A stretch of DNA of 38,814 nt from Longimicrobiales bacterium (lineage in GTDB: Bacteria > Gemmatimonadota > Gemmatimonadetes > Longimicrobiales > Gaopeijiaceae): NCBI GenBank assembly GCA_028278645.1, contig JANQDZ010000030.1, positions 1-38,814 on the forward strand. Direction: 5' to 3'. Positions 7,095 through 15,009 of this stretch are shown here, piece by piece. Every line of letters begins with the position of its first letter. Positions within the stretch are counted from its first letter, which is position 1. The notes beneath the pieces were generated by a model. That model had not been told where the DNA came from and did not search any database. It was given only the letters and a program-made list of their open reading frames with translations. The translations under genes were made by a program, and so were the position numbers.

Positions 7095-9749
7095 GTGCAA
7101 ATGGAAAATGCGAAAAAACGAGGGGGACCGCCCCGGTTCTTTGAGTTCCTGCTCAGATGGATTCTCCCGGACGGAATCGTACGGGAGGACATCGTGGGCA
7201 GTCTGGCTGAGGAGCACAACGGCCGGGTGGCCTGGGATGGACAACGTCGCGCCGATAGCTGGTATCGGCGCCAGGTGCTTGGGATCGTGGCACGGTGGCT
7301 CCGTAAGGGTTTCGCCCGCGCCATTGGAGCATGGAGCATAGGAGATCTTGTGAAGGAACTCGCGCGGGCTGCACGACGTTTGGTGCGGGTGCCAGCGTTT
7401 TCGGCGGCCGTGGTGACGACCCTCGCGTTGGGGATCGGCGGCACCACGGCCGTCTTCGCCATTGTGTACGGCGTCCTGATTCGGCCGCTGCCCTACCCGG
7501 ATGCGGAACGCCTGACCTGGATCCGGAACGGAGCTCCCGACCGCACCTGGAGCTTCTCCATGGCCGACTACCTCGCCCTAGAGGAGCAGCAAAGCTCCTT
7601 CACCCGAGTGGGGGCTTACGATCCCAATGGCATCACCCTTTCAACGCCCGAAGGGTCCGAGCGGATGCAAGCCCACATGGTGACTGCCGGATTCATGCCC
7701 CTCCTAGGCATCCGGCCGGTGTTGGGCCGATCCATCACCGAGGAAGATACCCGGCCCGGTGCCGACCCCGTGGTGCTCGTGAGCCACCGGGTATGGCGGT
7801 CCCGCTTCGGCGGCGATCCGGGTATCGTCGGGCGCACGGTAACGCTGGATCAGGAGATCACCACGGTCGTCGGAGTTCTGCCCCCGCCAGCCGGTCCGAT
7901 CGAGCGGGACCAGGACTTCCTTCTACCGCTGACCCTCGAACCGCCCCCACGGAAAGGACCGTTTTTCCTCTACGTGGTCGGCCTGTTGGAGGAGGGGTCG
8001 ACCCGGACGGCCGCCGCCCAGGAGCTGGAGGCCATCAGCGATCGCATCTTCCCGCTCTGGCAGGACAGCTTCCCGGACGCGGAGGTCCGCTGGGTGATGT
8101 TCGACCTCAAGAAGGCGTTGCTGGGCGACGTGGGCGGATCCCTCTGGGTTGCTCTCGCCGCCGTGGGGGCCCTCCTTCTCATCGCCCTCGCCAACGCGGC
8201 GAACCTGTTGGTAGCCCGCGCCGTGGAACAGAAGCACGAAACTGCGGTTCGCGTGGCACTGGGCGCGGGATGGGGACGAATGCTCGTGCATCGACTGTCG
8301 GAGAGCATCGTCCTGGCAGGCCTCGGTGGTGGGGCGGGCTTGGGCCTGGCCTACCTAGGCCTCGCCACGGCCGTCCGCCTGGGCGGAGCCCTGATACCCC
8401 GAGTTGCGGAAGCCGCCCTATCGGGCCCGGTGGTCCTCTTTCTCTTGGCCGTGGCACTGGTGTCCGTCGCGATCCTGGGCCTGGTTCCCGCACTGCACAA
8501 CCGGACCCCCCTACCGGCATTGAGGGGGAGTGGGAGGGGTGTCGGGCACGGTGTGAAGCAGCGCGGGCTTCGCCAGGCACTCGTCGTTGCCCAGTTCTCC
8601 GTCACGGTCCCGCTCCTCGTGGGAGGCGCGCTGCTAACCTCCAGCCTCTGGTCCCTCAGGCGAGCCGATCCTGGTTTCGACGCGGACCGAGTTTTGACGC
8701 TTTCTCTTTCGCTTCCCCACACGGGCTACGAAGAGGCTGCCATTCGGCTGGATTTCTGGCAACGGGTCCTTGCCGAGGTGCGGGCCTTGCCCGGTGTGGA
8801 GGCGGCGGGGCTCGGAAACGGCCGGCCACCCGACGAACCTGGATTCGGCAACAACTTTATGCTGGAAGATGTACCCCTCCCATCTGGCGCGTCACAGTTC
8901 GAGGTGCCGTGGACCATTGCGGACCCGGCATATTTCCAGGCTCTCGGTGTGGACTTGTTGGCGGGACGCCTGTTCGATGTCGATACGGACTCGTCCCGGG
9001 TGGCCCTCGTCGACGAGACCTGGGCCCGGCGCTTTTTTGCCAACCCACAGGATGCCTTGGGACGCCGGTTCATCCACGGAGGATGTACCGATCCCACCAG
9101 GTGCCCGTGGTGGACCGTCATCGGAGTAGTGAGCGATGTGGAATACAACGGCCTTGCCGAGGACAACCAGGGCGCCATGTACCTGGACGCCGAACGTTTC
9201 GTCCAACTCGGGTCCTTCCTGGTGGTCCGGACGCCCAGCGCCGACGCGGCGGCCCTGGCGCCTCGGATCCGGGCCATCGTGCGGGATGCTGATCCCAGGG
9301 TCCCAGTGACGGACGTCGCCACGGGCCGGGAGCTCCTGGAGGAGAGCCTTCGCACCGACCGGTACCTGGCTGGTCTGGTAGGATTGTTCGGAGCGGTAGC
9401 ATTCCTTCTCTCGCTCGTCAGCATCTATGGGGTTTTGGCATACTTCGTGGAGGAACACAGGCGGGACATCGGCATCCGGTTGGCCCTTGGTGGAGAGCCC
9501 CTGCGGGTGGCCTGGATGGTCATGGCCTCTGCCATGCGACTGGTTCTTGTCGGTGTAGGGACGGGCACCGTACTGGCGCTGGGTATCTCCAGCCTACTGG
9601 ACCACTTGCTCTTCAGAATCAATCCCTGGGACCCGGTCTCCTTCGCCGCGGTGGTGCTGGGCCTGAGCGCCGCAGCTTTGCTTTCATGCGGGGAGCCGGC
9701 CTTCCGAGCCGCCAGGTTGGACCCGGCCGGCGCACTCAAGGAGAAATAG
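7095..9749 (+). CDS. Module A ADOP-type permease (duplicated MacB/FtsX domains)
   Basis: An 884-residue inner-membrane protein. Residues 10-45 form a soluble prefix (RFFEFLLRWILPDGIVREDIVGSLAEE) of the prefix-2 kind. A first transmembrane helix (about 102-128) is followed by a MacB-like periplasmic domain, three helices with a coupling motif (ETAVRVALGAG, about 380), then a second copy: helix near 497, a second periplasmic domain, and a three-helix FtsX domain from about 755 with DIGIRLALGG. This 4+4 layout defines the ADOP family (TIGR03434). No ATPase domain is fused or encoded nearby. GTG 7095 follows AAGGGA by 5 bases; ATG 7101 is an alternative. Its PadR partner follows directly, the reverse of modules B-F. 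The substrate is unknown. Confidence 0.9.
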   Translation: MQMENAKKRGGPPRFFEFLLRWILPDGIVREDIVGSLAEEHNGRVAWDGQRRADSWYRRQVLGIVARWLRKGFARAIGAWSIGDLVKELARAARRLVRVPAFSAAVVTTLALGIGGTTAVFAIVYGVLIRPLPYPDAERLTWIRNGAPDRTWSFSMADYLALEEQQSSFTRVGAYDPNGITLSTPEGSERMQAHMVTAGFMPLLGIRPVLGRSITEEDTRPGADPVVLVSHRVWRSRFGGDPGIVGRTVTLDQEITTVVGVLPPPAGPIERDQDFLLPLTLEPPPRKGPFFLYVVGLLEEGSTRTAAAQELEAISDRIFPLWQDSFPDAEVRWVMFDLKKALLGDVGGSLWVALAAVGALLLIALANAANLLVARAVEQKHETAVRVALGAGWGRMLVHRLSESIVLAGLGGGAGLGLAYLGLATAVRLGGALIPRVAEAALSGPVVLFLLAVALVSVAILGLVPALHNRTPLPALRGSGRGVGHGVKQRGLRQALVVAQFSVTVPLLVGGALLTSSLWSLRRADPGFDADRVLTLSLSLPHTGYEEAAIRLDFWQRVLAEVRALPGVEAAGLGNGRPPDEPGFGNNFMLEDVPLPSGASQFEVPWTIADPAYFQALGVDLLAGRLFDVDTDSSRVALVDETWARRFFANPQDALGRRFIHGGCTDPTRCPWWTVIGVVSDVEYNGLAEDNQGAMYLDAERFVQLGSFLVVRTPSADAAALAPRIRAIVRDADPRVPVTDVATGRELLEESLRTDRYLAGLVGLFGAVAFLLSLVSIYGVLAYFVEEHRRDIGIRLALGGEPLRVAWMVMASAMRLVLVGVGTGTVLALGISSLLDHLLFRINPWDPVSFAAVVLGLSAAALLSCGEPAFRAARLDPAGALKEK

Positions 9750-10088
9750 ATGGGCGGTCGGGCTTTTCTCGGTGAATTCGAGCAGATGGTCCTCCTGGCA
9801 GTGCTTCGGCTGGGGGACGAAGCCTTCGGCCCCGGCATCGCCGGTGAGCTGGAGGAGCGGGCCGGGCGGCAAGTATCCCGAGGAGCGCTCTACGGTACCC
9901 TCGACCGGTTAGCGCGGAAAGGCTACCTCAGATGGGAGATAGAGGCGCCAACCTCCGAATCCCGGGGAAACCGGCGGCGGCGTTTCAGCGTGACCCCGGA
10001 AGGAATCAAGGAACTGGTGTCCGCCCGAGACGCGCTCGTGAATCTCTGGGAGGGGTTGGACGGTGTCCTGCGCAGACCCACGGGGTGA
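9750..10088 (+). CDS. PadR-family regulator of module A
   Basis: A 112-residue winged-helix repressor. The N-terminus GEFEQMVLLAVLRLGDEAFGPGIAGELEE and the recognition helix region SRGALYGTLDRLARKGYLRWE, then RRRRFSVTPEGIKEL for the wing, are typical of PF03551. It differs from the other six in its GEFEQ start and in lacking the HGYGI motif. The ATG abuts the permease stop (TAG-ATG), with AAGGAG in the permease's last codons, so translation should be coupled. Short PadRs bind as dimers at palindromes and are usually relieved by a small molecule. Being downstream of its permease, it would be expressed only when the permease is. Confidence 0.9.
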   Translation: MGGRAFLGEFEQMVLLAVLRLGDEAFGPGIAGELEERAGRQVSRGALYGTLDRLARKGYLRWEIEAPTSESRGNRRRRFSVTPEGIKELVSARDALVNLWEGLDGVLRRPTG

Positions 10089-10166
10089 TGGAGGGTGGCG
10101 GGGAGCCTTCGCCTGAGGCGCTTCTTGTGTTGCTCGTGAAGAGATCGATGGCCTTGCTTCCCTTGT

Positions 10167-10209
10167 CCTGAATTGTTCAGGTTATTACCTTTGCCCTGAA
10201 TCATTCAGG
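10167..10209 (+). promoter_or_regulatory. Two-copy operator candidate of module B
   Basis: CCTGAATTGTTCAGG at 10167-10181 and CCTGAATCATTCAGG at 10195-10209 are near-perfect 15-base palindromes with consensus CCTGAAT-N-(A/T)TTCAGG, 28 bases apart start to start. They end 16 bases before the ATG of the module B PadR gene. Spacing near three helical turns suits cooperative binding of two dimers. The obvious candidate ligand is the PadR encoded just downstream (autorepression). No clear sigma-70 boxes were found. Confidence 0.6.
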
Positions 10210-10225
10210 TCAACCAGGGGCATAA

Positions 10226-10567
10226 ATGTCTTCGGTACTCGGCCCGCTCCCGGGCACGTTGGAATTCCTCATTCTCAAAACCCTCGCGACGGCCGGCGAA
10301 AGGCACGGTTTCGCAATCCTCGATTGGATTCGCGAGGCGACCGACGAGGTGCTTATCGTCGAGGACGGCGCGCTCTATCACGCGCTCCACCGCATGGTCC
10401 GCCGGGGCTGGCTCGAGGCTGATTGGGGCGTATCGGAGAAAGGCCGCCGGGCGCGGTACTACCGGCTCACCGTAGCAGGTGAGTCTGCGCTCTTGGAAGA
10501 GGAGCTCCGCTGGAACCGATACGTCGAAGCGGTGGCGAAGCTCGCGACTCGGCCGGGCGGACGCTGA
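10226..10567 (+). CDS. PadR-family regulator of module B
   Basis: A 113-residue winged-helix protein. It begins GTLEFLILKTLATAGERHGFAIL and contains VEDGALYHALHRMVRRGWLEADW and GRRARYYRLTVAGESAL, the helix-wing core of PadR. The class is that of module F (GTLxxLxL start, an acidic residue before GALY, and a KGRRARYY wing). The ATG is preceded by AGGGG at good spacing and by two 15-base operator-like palindromes, so autoregulation is likely. The permease gene starts 24 bases after the stop, with its own strong ribosome site. Confidence 0.92.
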   Translation: MSSVLGPLPGTLEFLILKTLATAGERHGFAILDWIREATDEVLIVEDGALYHALHRMVRRGWLEADWGVSEKGRRARYYRLTVAGESALLEEELRWNRYVEAVAKLATRPGGR

Positions 10568-10591
10568 GAGGCTGAGAGAAAGGAGGCGACT

Positions 10592-13285
10592 TTGCGGAAC
10601 ACGGGTCCTTCGAGGCGGTTCTTCCGTCTGGGTCAGCGCCAGCCGCCTCTCGACGAAGCCGTGGATTGGGAGATTGAACACCACCTGGCTGAGCAGGTGG
10701 ATAGACTCGTTGAGGCGGGATGGGATCCTGGAGAGGCTCGCGCCGAAGCTGAGCGGCTCTTCGGGCATCTCGGTCGCCACAGGGACCGGATCCTGAGAAT
10801 CGACCGAAGTGAGGCAGCGATGCGGAGGCGAACGCAGGGGTTGGAGGGCGCGTTGGCAGTCGTTCGGACCAGTCTGCGCGCCATCCGTCGTCAGCCGCGG
10901 TTTGCGCTTGGCGTCGTGGTGACGCTGGCCCTAGGTATTGGGGTAAACTCAGTGATGTTCGGCGTCGTCGACCGCCTCTTGCTGCGGCCGCCGGAGCACG
11001 TTGTCGACCACGGAGACCTGCGGCGGCTCTTCGTGCGGCGGAGCTTCCTCGGCACCGTCCACACCCAGTCGATCGTCACCTATCCGGATCTCCAGGATTT
11101 GCGGACTGCCCCTGAATTCAAATCGGTGGGCGGGTACACGCCGGCCCGCGAACGCACGTTGGGCGGGGGCCCGAATGCGACGCGGGTGAGAGTTGCCCTA
11201 GCCAGCCACGACTTTTTCCCTACGCTAGGGGTCTCCGCCCACCGCGGCCGGTTCTTCGCCCCGGAGGAGGACCGCATCGGTGTGCAGGGGGCAGTAGTGC
11301 TCGGGTTCGACTTCTGGCAGAGCGCATTTGGGGGGGATCCAGGCATCCTGGGAAACGAGATCGATTTGTCGGGCTTCCGACTCCCGGTGATCGGGATCGC
11401 CCCGCCCAAATTCACTGGGGCCGAGCTCTCGGCAGTAGACGCATGGATGCCGCTCGAAGCTGGCCGTTATCTCGAGGCCGGCTCCGACCGCTTCATGCAC
11501 ACCTACGGTTCTTGGTGGTTGCGCGCAGTGGCTCGTCTGGCGCCTGGGAGCACGGAGGAAGCCGCGACCGCCCGTGCCACGGCGCTCCATCTCCACGGTC
11601 GCGCCGACCGTATTGAGCGCGGCATGTACGATCCCGAGGCACGCATGATCGCTGGCCCCCTGATCCTCGCCCGCGGCCCGGAGGCGTCGAGCGAGTCCGA
11701 TGTTGCCAGATGGCTGGCAGGTGTCTCTTTCGTCGTGCTCCTGATCGCCTGCGCCAATGTCGCAAACCTTTTTCTGGCGCGCGGAGCGCGTCGCAGGCGA
11801 GAGGTTGCGGTGAGACTCTCGCTGGGTGTGTCGGGGCGACGGCTCGTCGGCGAGAGTGTGTTCGAGGCAGCGTTGTTGGCGCTCGCCGGAGGTATGGCAG
11901 CTGTAGTCTTGGCGTTATGGGTTGGCCCGCTCATCCATGCCACGCTAATCCCCGACTTGTACTGGTCGCCTGGCCTCGACGGTCGGCTGCTGACCTTCAC
12001 CGCGCTCATTTCGGTGGGTGCGGGGCTGCTCGCCGGGTTCGGGCCCGCGATCCAGGCAACGCGTATCAATCTCGTCGACGATCTGAGGGACGGGGGGCGC
12101 GGTTCCACCGGACGCAAGTCGCGAACTCGTGGGGCCCTCTCTGCACTGCAGGCTTCGCTGAGCGTGGTACTTTTGGTCGGCGCCGGACTCTTCGTGCGGA
12201 GTGTCTCGGAGGCCCACGATGTCAACCTCGGGATCGATCCCGACCGGGTGGCTCTCGTCACCCTCGAACTGGATTCCCCGGATGCGGATGCCGAGACCAG
12301 GCTACGAGTTTACGAGGAAGCCGCTGCCCGGGCCGGGGCTATGCCGGCGGTCTCCCACGTCGCCCTCACCGACGTGCCGTTTCAATGGGCGTTGGGTCAG
12401 GCGCTTGGAGCCGAGGGGTGGGATTCTATCCCTGCCCTACCGGGCGGTGGTCCTTACTACTACCACGTTACACCCGAGTATGCGGCGACCTTAGGTCTCT
12501 CTGTGATCCGTGGGCGTGACTTCGAGCATTCCGACCAAGAGGGTGCCCCGGTTGCCATCGTGAACGCCACGATGGAGCGGGTCCTGTGGCCGGTCGACGG
12601 CGCTCTCGGCAAGTGTCTGTATCTGGGCGAGTCGAACCAGTGCACGACCATCGTAGGTGTGATGGAGGACGCCTCACGGGGTGGGATCGAAGAGGAGCTG
12701 CACATGGCGTACCTCCTGCCGCTGAGCCGCACGGATCCACCCGAGATTATGGGGCTCTACGTGCGTACCAGGGGGGATGCCGCAGAAGCGCTGTCGCCGA
12801 TGGCCCAGACGCTGCGTTCTTTCTCGCCGGACATCCGCTGGGCCGACGTGAGCACGATCCGTGAGTTGATTGAACCCCAGGTTCGCTCCTGGCAGCTGGG
12901 CGCTACCCTGTTCACCGCCTTCGGAGGCCTGGCTTTAATCGTTGCGGGCATCGGGCTATACAGCCTGCTGGCGTTCAACGTCGCGGAACGGACGAGGGAG
13001 ATCGGAATCCGTTCCGCTCTTGGTGCCCGTCGAGGGCGGATCGTACGCGAGGTGATAGCGGAGGGAGCCCGCTTCGCTGTCATCGGGATCACGGTTGGCT
13101 TCGGTGTCGCACTCATGGCCGCCCCGGCCATCACCGACCTCCTCTTCCAGGTGGAGCCCATGGATCCACCTGTGCTGTTGGCGGTGACGGTGGCGCTCCT
13201 GCTGGCCTCCCTCCTGGCCTCGATCACACCGGCCCTCAGGGCCACCCGAGTGGACCCGGCCGCCGTGATGCGCACGGACGCTTGA
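10592..13285 (+). CDS. Module B ADOP-type permease
   Basis: An 897-residue ADOP permease. The TTG start at 10592 is supported by AAAGGAGG ending 5 bases upstream. Residues 20-70 are a prefix-1 domain: DEAVDWEIEHHLAEQVDRLVEAGWDPGEAR, then AEAERLFGHLG, a cytoplasmic helical bundle also seen in module F. First transmembrane helix at about 103-130 (ALGIGVNSVMF), a MacB-type periplasmic domain, FtsX helices from about 373 with EVAVRLSLG, the second half from about 513, and final helices from about 768 with REIGIRSALGA. There is no ATPase partner. It probably moves or responds to envelope substrates by a MacB-like mechanotransmission, but no substrate can be inferred. Confidence 0.93.
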   Translation: MRNTGPSRRFFRLGQRQPPLDEAVDWEIEHHLAEQVDRLVEAGWDPGEARAEAERLFGHLGRHRDRILRIDRSEAAMRRRTQGLEGALAVVRTSLRAIRRQPRFALGVVVTLALGIGVNSVMFGVVDRLLLRPPEHVVDHGDLRRLFVRRSFLGTVHTQSIVTYPDLQDLRTAPEFKSVGGYTPARERTLGGGPNATRVRVALASHDFFPTLGVSAHRGRFFAPEEDRIGVQGAVVLGFDFWQSAFGGDPGILGNEIDLSGFRLPVIGIAPPKFTGAELSAVDAWMPLEAGRYLEAGSDRFMHTYGSWWLRAVARLAPGSTEEAATARATALHLHGRADRIERGMYDPEARMIAGPLILARGPEASSESDVARWLAGVSFVVLLIACANVANLFLARGARRRREVAVRLSLGVSGRRLVGESVFEAALLALAGGMAAVVLALWVGPLIHATLIPDLYWSPGLDGRLLTFTALISVGAGLLAGFGPAIQATRINLVDDLRDGGRGSTGRKSRTRGALSALQASLSVVLLVGAGLFVRSVSEAHDVNLGIDPDRVALVTLELDSPDADAETRLRVYEEAAARAGAMPAVSHVALTDVPFQWALGQALGAEGWDSIPALPGGGPYYYHVTPEYAATLGLSVIRGRDFEHSDQEGAPVAIVNATMERVLWPVDGALGKCLYLGESNQCTTIVGVMEDASRGGIEEELHMAYLLPLSRTDPPEIMGLYVRTRGDAAEALSPMAQTLRSFSPDIRWADVSTIRELIEPQVRSWQLGATLFTAFGGLALIVAGIGLYSLLAFNVAERTREIGIRSALGARRGRIVREVIAEGARFAVIGITVGFGVALMAAPAITDLLFQVEPMDPPVLLAVTVALLLASLLASITPALRATRVDPAAVMRTDA

Positions 13286-13877
13286 TTCGACGGCCCTCGG
13301 GGTGCTCAGATCACGGACACCCAGACAAATCGTTCAAAAACCGCGGAGTTGTTTTTGGTGGCGTTCAGCTAGCTGGCACGGAACAGGCGGGGATGGCGAC
13401 GGCGCCGAAGTATGGTAGCACTGCGGGATCGGGACCTTTTCCCCAGGTCACCCTTCGGACCGTACGCGAAAGAAGGAGCCTCGTTGGAGTATTACGGTCC
13501 GGAATCGTAAATGGGTGACTGGAAGGAACGTGGGGCGAGCCGGGATTCTCGGGCACTAGAACTGGTTAGGGGTGATGACGATATCCGAGCTGTCGCAGTT
13601 ACCGTTGGGGGTTGCTCAGTGGGTTTCTTCTCTGGCACCCCCCCGGATACGAGTCGGCTAACGATCACTACCTCACTGAACTGATCCGAACAGATTGTGG
13701 AATTGACCCAAACGGTGGACACCCCTTCTTCGTGGCCTCGCCAACCCGTGGATTCCAGAATAAAAGCTGTAAGGTGGGGTCCTCTCCGCCCTAATCCCTA
13801 GCCGTGACCTCCTCTTGCCCACGTGATGCCGTGGTTGAGAAGCCGCCCACTCGACAGGCCGAAACGCCGGCGCCGTA
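13286..13877. other. Gene-free interval after module B
   Basis: No supported gene. An A/T stem (CAAAAAC ... GTTTTTG, about 13335-13358) with a trailing T-run may serve as a weak terminator. On the minus strand GGTGTCCACCGTTTGGGTCA at about 13701-13720 resembles the IS3-type end at 2952-2971, pointing to an orphan insertion-sequence end. Confidence 0.3.
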
Positions 13878-14158
13878 AAAGTCCAGAGTTCTTCTGCCAG
13901 GGTTGTTGGGCGGGGCAGGGGGGCATAGCCCAGGAACCGGACAATCGCGGGGAATTGTCGGATGGCCGGTTCGGTGCGACACAACTCCCAGTTTCGGACC
14001 GTCTCGGTGAAAACCCCGACCTGTCGAGCTACGTCTCGCTGACGCAGGTCCGCTTTCAGCCGATGGTGCCGCAGATGGTCTCCAATGGTGTGGAGGACCT
14101 TCGGGAACCCTGAAGGACGAGGTCATGGTGTTGTCAAAGTGACATGGCAGAAAGGCAA
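13878..14158 (-). pseudogene. Double-XRE HTH regulator, copy 3, truncated
   Basis: This copy aligns with copies 1 and 2 from the shared TTG (14158) through the first HTH (GDHLRHHRLKADLRQRDVAR, then TETVRNWELCRTEPAIRQF) and the linker RFLGYAPLPRPTTLAEELWTF. Homology then stops at about 13878, so the second HTH is gone. Codon 12 is TGA (14125-14123), and no usable start lies downstream before the first HTH is complete. It is therefore a dead, 3'-truncated copy. Codons 13 onward show no frameshift, so it decayed recently or is under weak change. Confidence 0.75.
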
Positions 14159-14163
14159 CGCAA

Positions 14164-14669
14164 TGGTGCAGATCTGAGAATGCGGTCAGAGTGAGCTAAG
14201 GGAGCCCCGAACTGTCGGTTTTCCTTAGTGGCCGAACCGTCCCTCCCGGGAGGTCGACGTACTACATTTTCGGAACGGTCCTCTTTGCATCCCTCGGGTC
14301 CGCGAGCAAATCTCAAGAGAACGATTGTCTTCCTGGCCAGCCAACTGTCAGACCGGCCGGTTTGGCCACTGTGCCCCAAATTCTCACCTTTTGACTCGCT
14401 CAAATAGAACTGCCTGCCTCAGCACGTCCGCTCACCGAACTTCCTGGGACCGATCCGTACATGAAGACCTGGGTAATTCGGGGTCCCGGATGGCATCCGG
14501 GCTTTGGATCCTCGGAAGGGGCAGGGCCCTGCATGTTTGCCGGGAGGTTGAGGACGGAAAAGGAGATCCATGCGTGTGGGATTGCTGCCTGGACCCCCTC
14601 CCTTTACACCTGAGAATTCCCGCACTATATATCCATTTCGTACATGTCCAAACAGTACTTGGGGGCGAG
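14164..14669. other. Upstream region of module C, no gene before the promoter
   Basis: I see no supported gene. A short palindrome CCCGGATG-G-CATCCGGG lies at about 14486-14502. The promoter and operator candidates of module C occupy the last 70 bases. Confidence 0.3.
14603..14631 (+). promoter_or_regulatory. Sigma-70-like promoter of module C
   Basis: A -35 box TTTACA (14603-14608), a 17-base spacer and a -10 box TATATA (14626-14631). Transcription would begin near 14638, about 30 bases before the GTG of the PadR gene. Between them lies GTACATGTCCAAACAGTAC (14640-14658), an imperfect inverted repeat of the TGT-N4-ACA kind that PadR proteins favour and so a candidate operator. Confidence 0.6.
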
Positions 14670-15008
14670 GTGAATCAGACTAACGCTGAAACATTCCTAC
14701 CACTGAAACCGGCAGTGCTACACCTGCTACTTGCGCTCTCTCACGGTGAGGCCCACGGCTACGGCCTGATGCGGCGAATTCGTGAGGACTCTGGGGGGCA
14801 CGTGGATCTCAAAACCGGGCCTTTCTACCGGCACCTGAAAAGGCTTCTCGACATCGGGGCGGTTACCGAGGTCCAGAGGCCGGATGGTGTCGATGTACGT
14901 CGCGGCGCCCATTTCGCGTTGACGCCCCTGGGCCGTCAGATGCTGGCTGCTGAAAGGCGGCGGCTGGCCGAGTTGCTCGGGCTGTCAGCAAAGGCTAGGA
15001 CAACCTAA
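14670..15008 (+). CDS. PadR-family regulator of module C
   Basis: A 112-residue PadR repressor. The frame is open far upstream, but the GTG at 14670 follows GGGGGCGA and lies 39 bases after a good -10 box, so it is the likely start. LPLKPAVLHLLLALSHGEAHGYGLMRRIRE is the N-terminal helix pair with the HGYG motif; LKTGPFYRHLKRLLDIGAVTEV is the recognition-helix region; and HFALTPLGRQML is the wing. It belongs to the same class as the PadRs of modules D, E and G (LxP start, HGxxI). The permease GTG follows after one base, so the two are coupled. Confidence 0.9.
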   Translation: MNQTNAETFLPLKPAVLHLLLALSHGEAHGYGLMRRIREDSGGHVDLKTGPFYRHLKRLLDIGAVTEVQRPDGVDVRRGAHFALTPLGRQMLAAERRRLAELLGLSAKARTT

Positions 15009-15009
15009 G

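Noticed and set aside
7331-9292. A 653-residue open frame overlapping the module A permease
   Set aside because: It is extremely rich in Gly, Arg and Pro and is a shadow of the high-GC permease gene in another frame, with no domain and no ribosome site.
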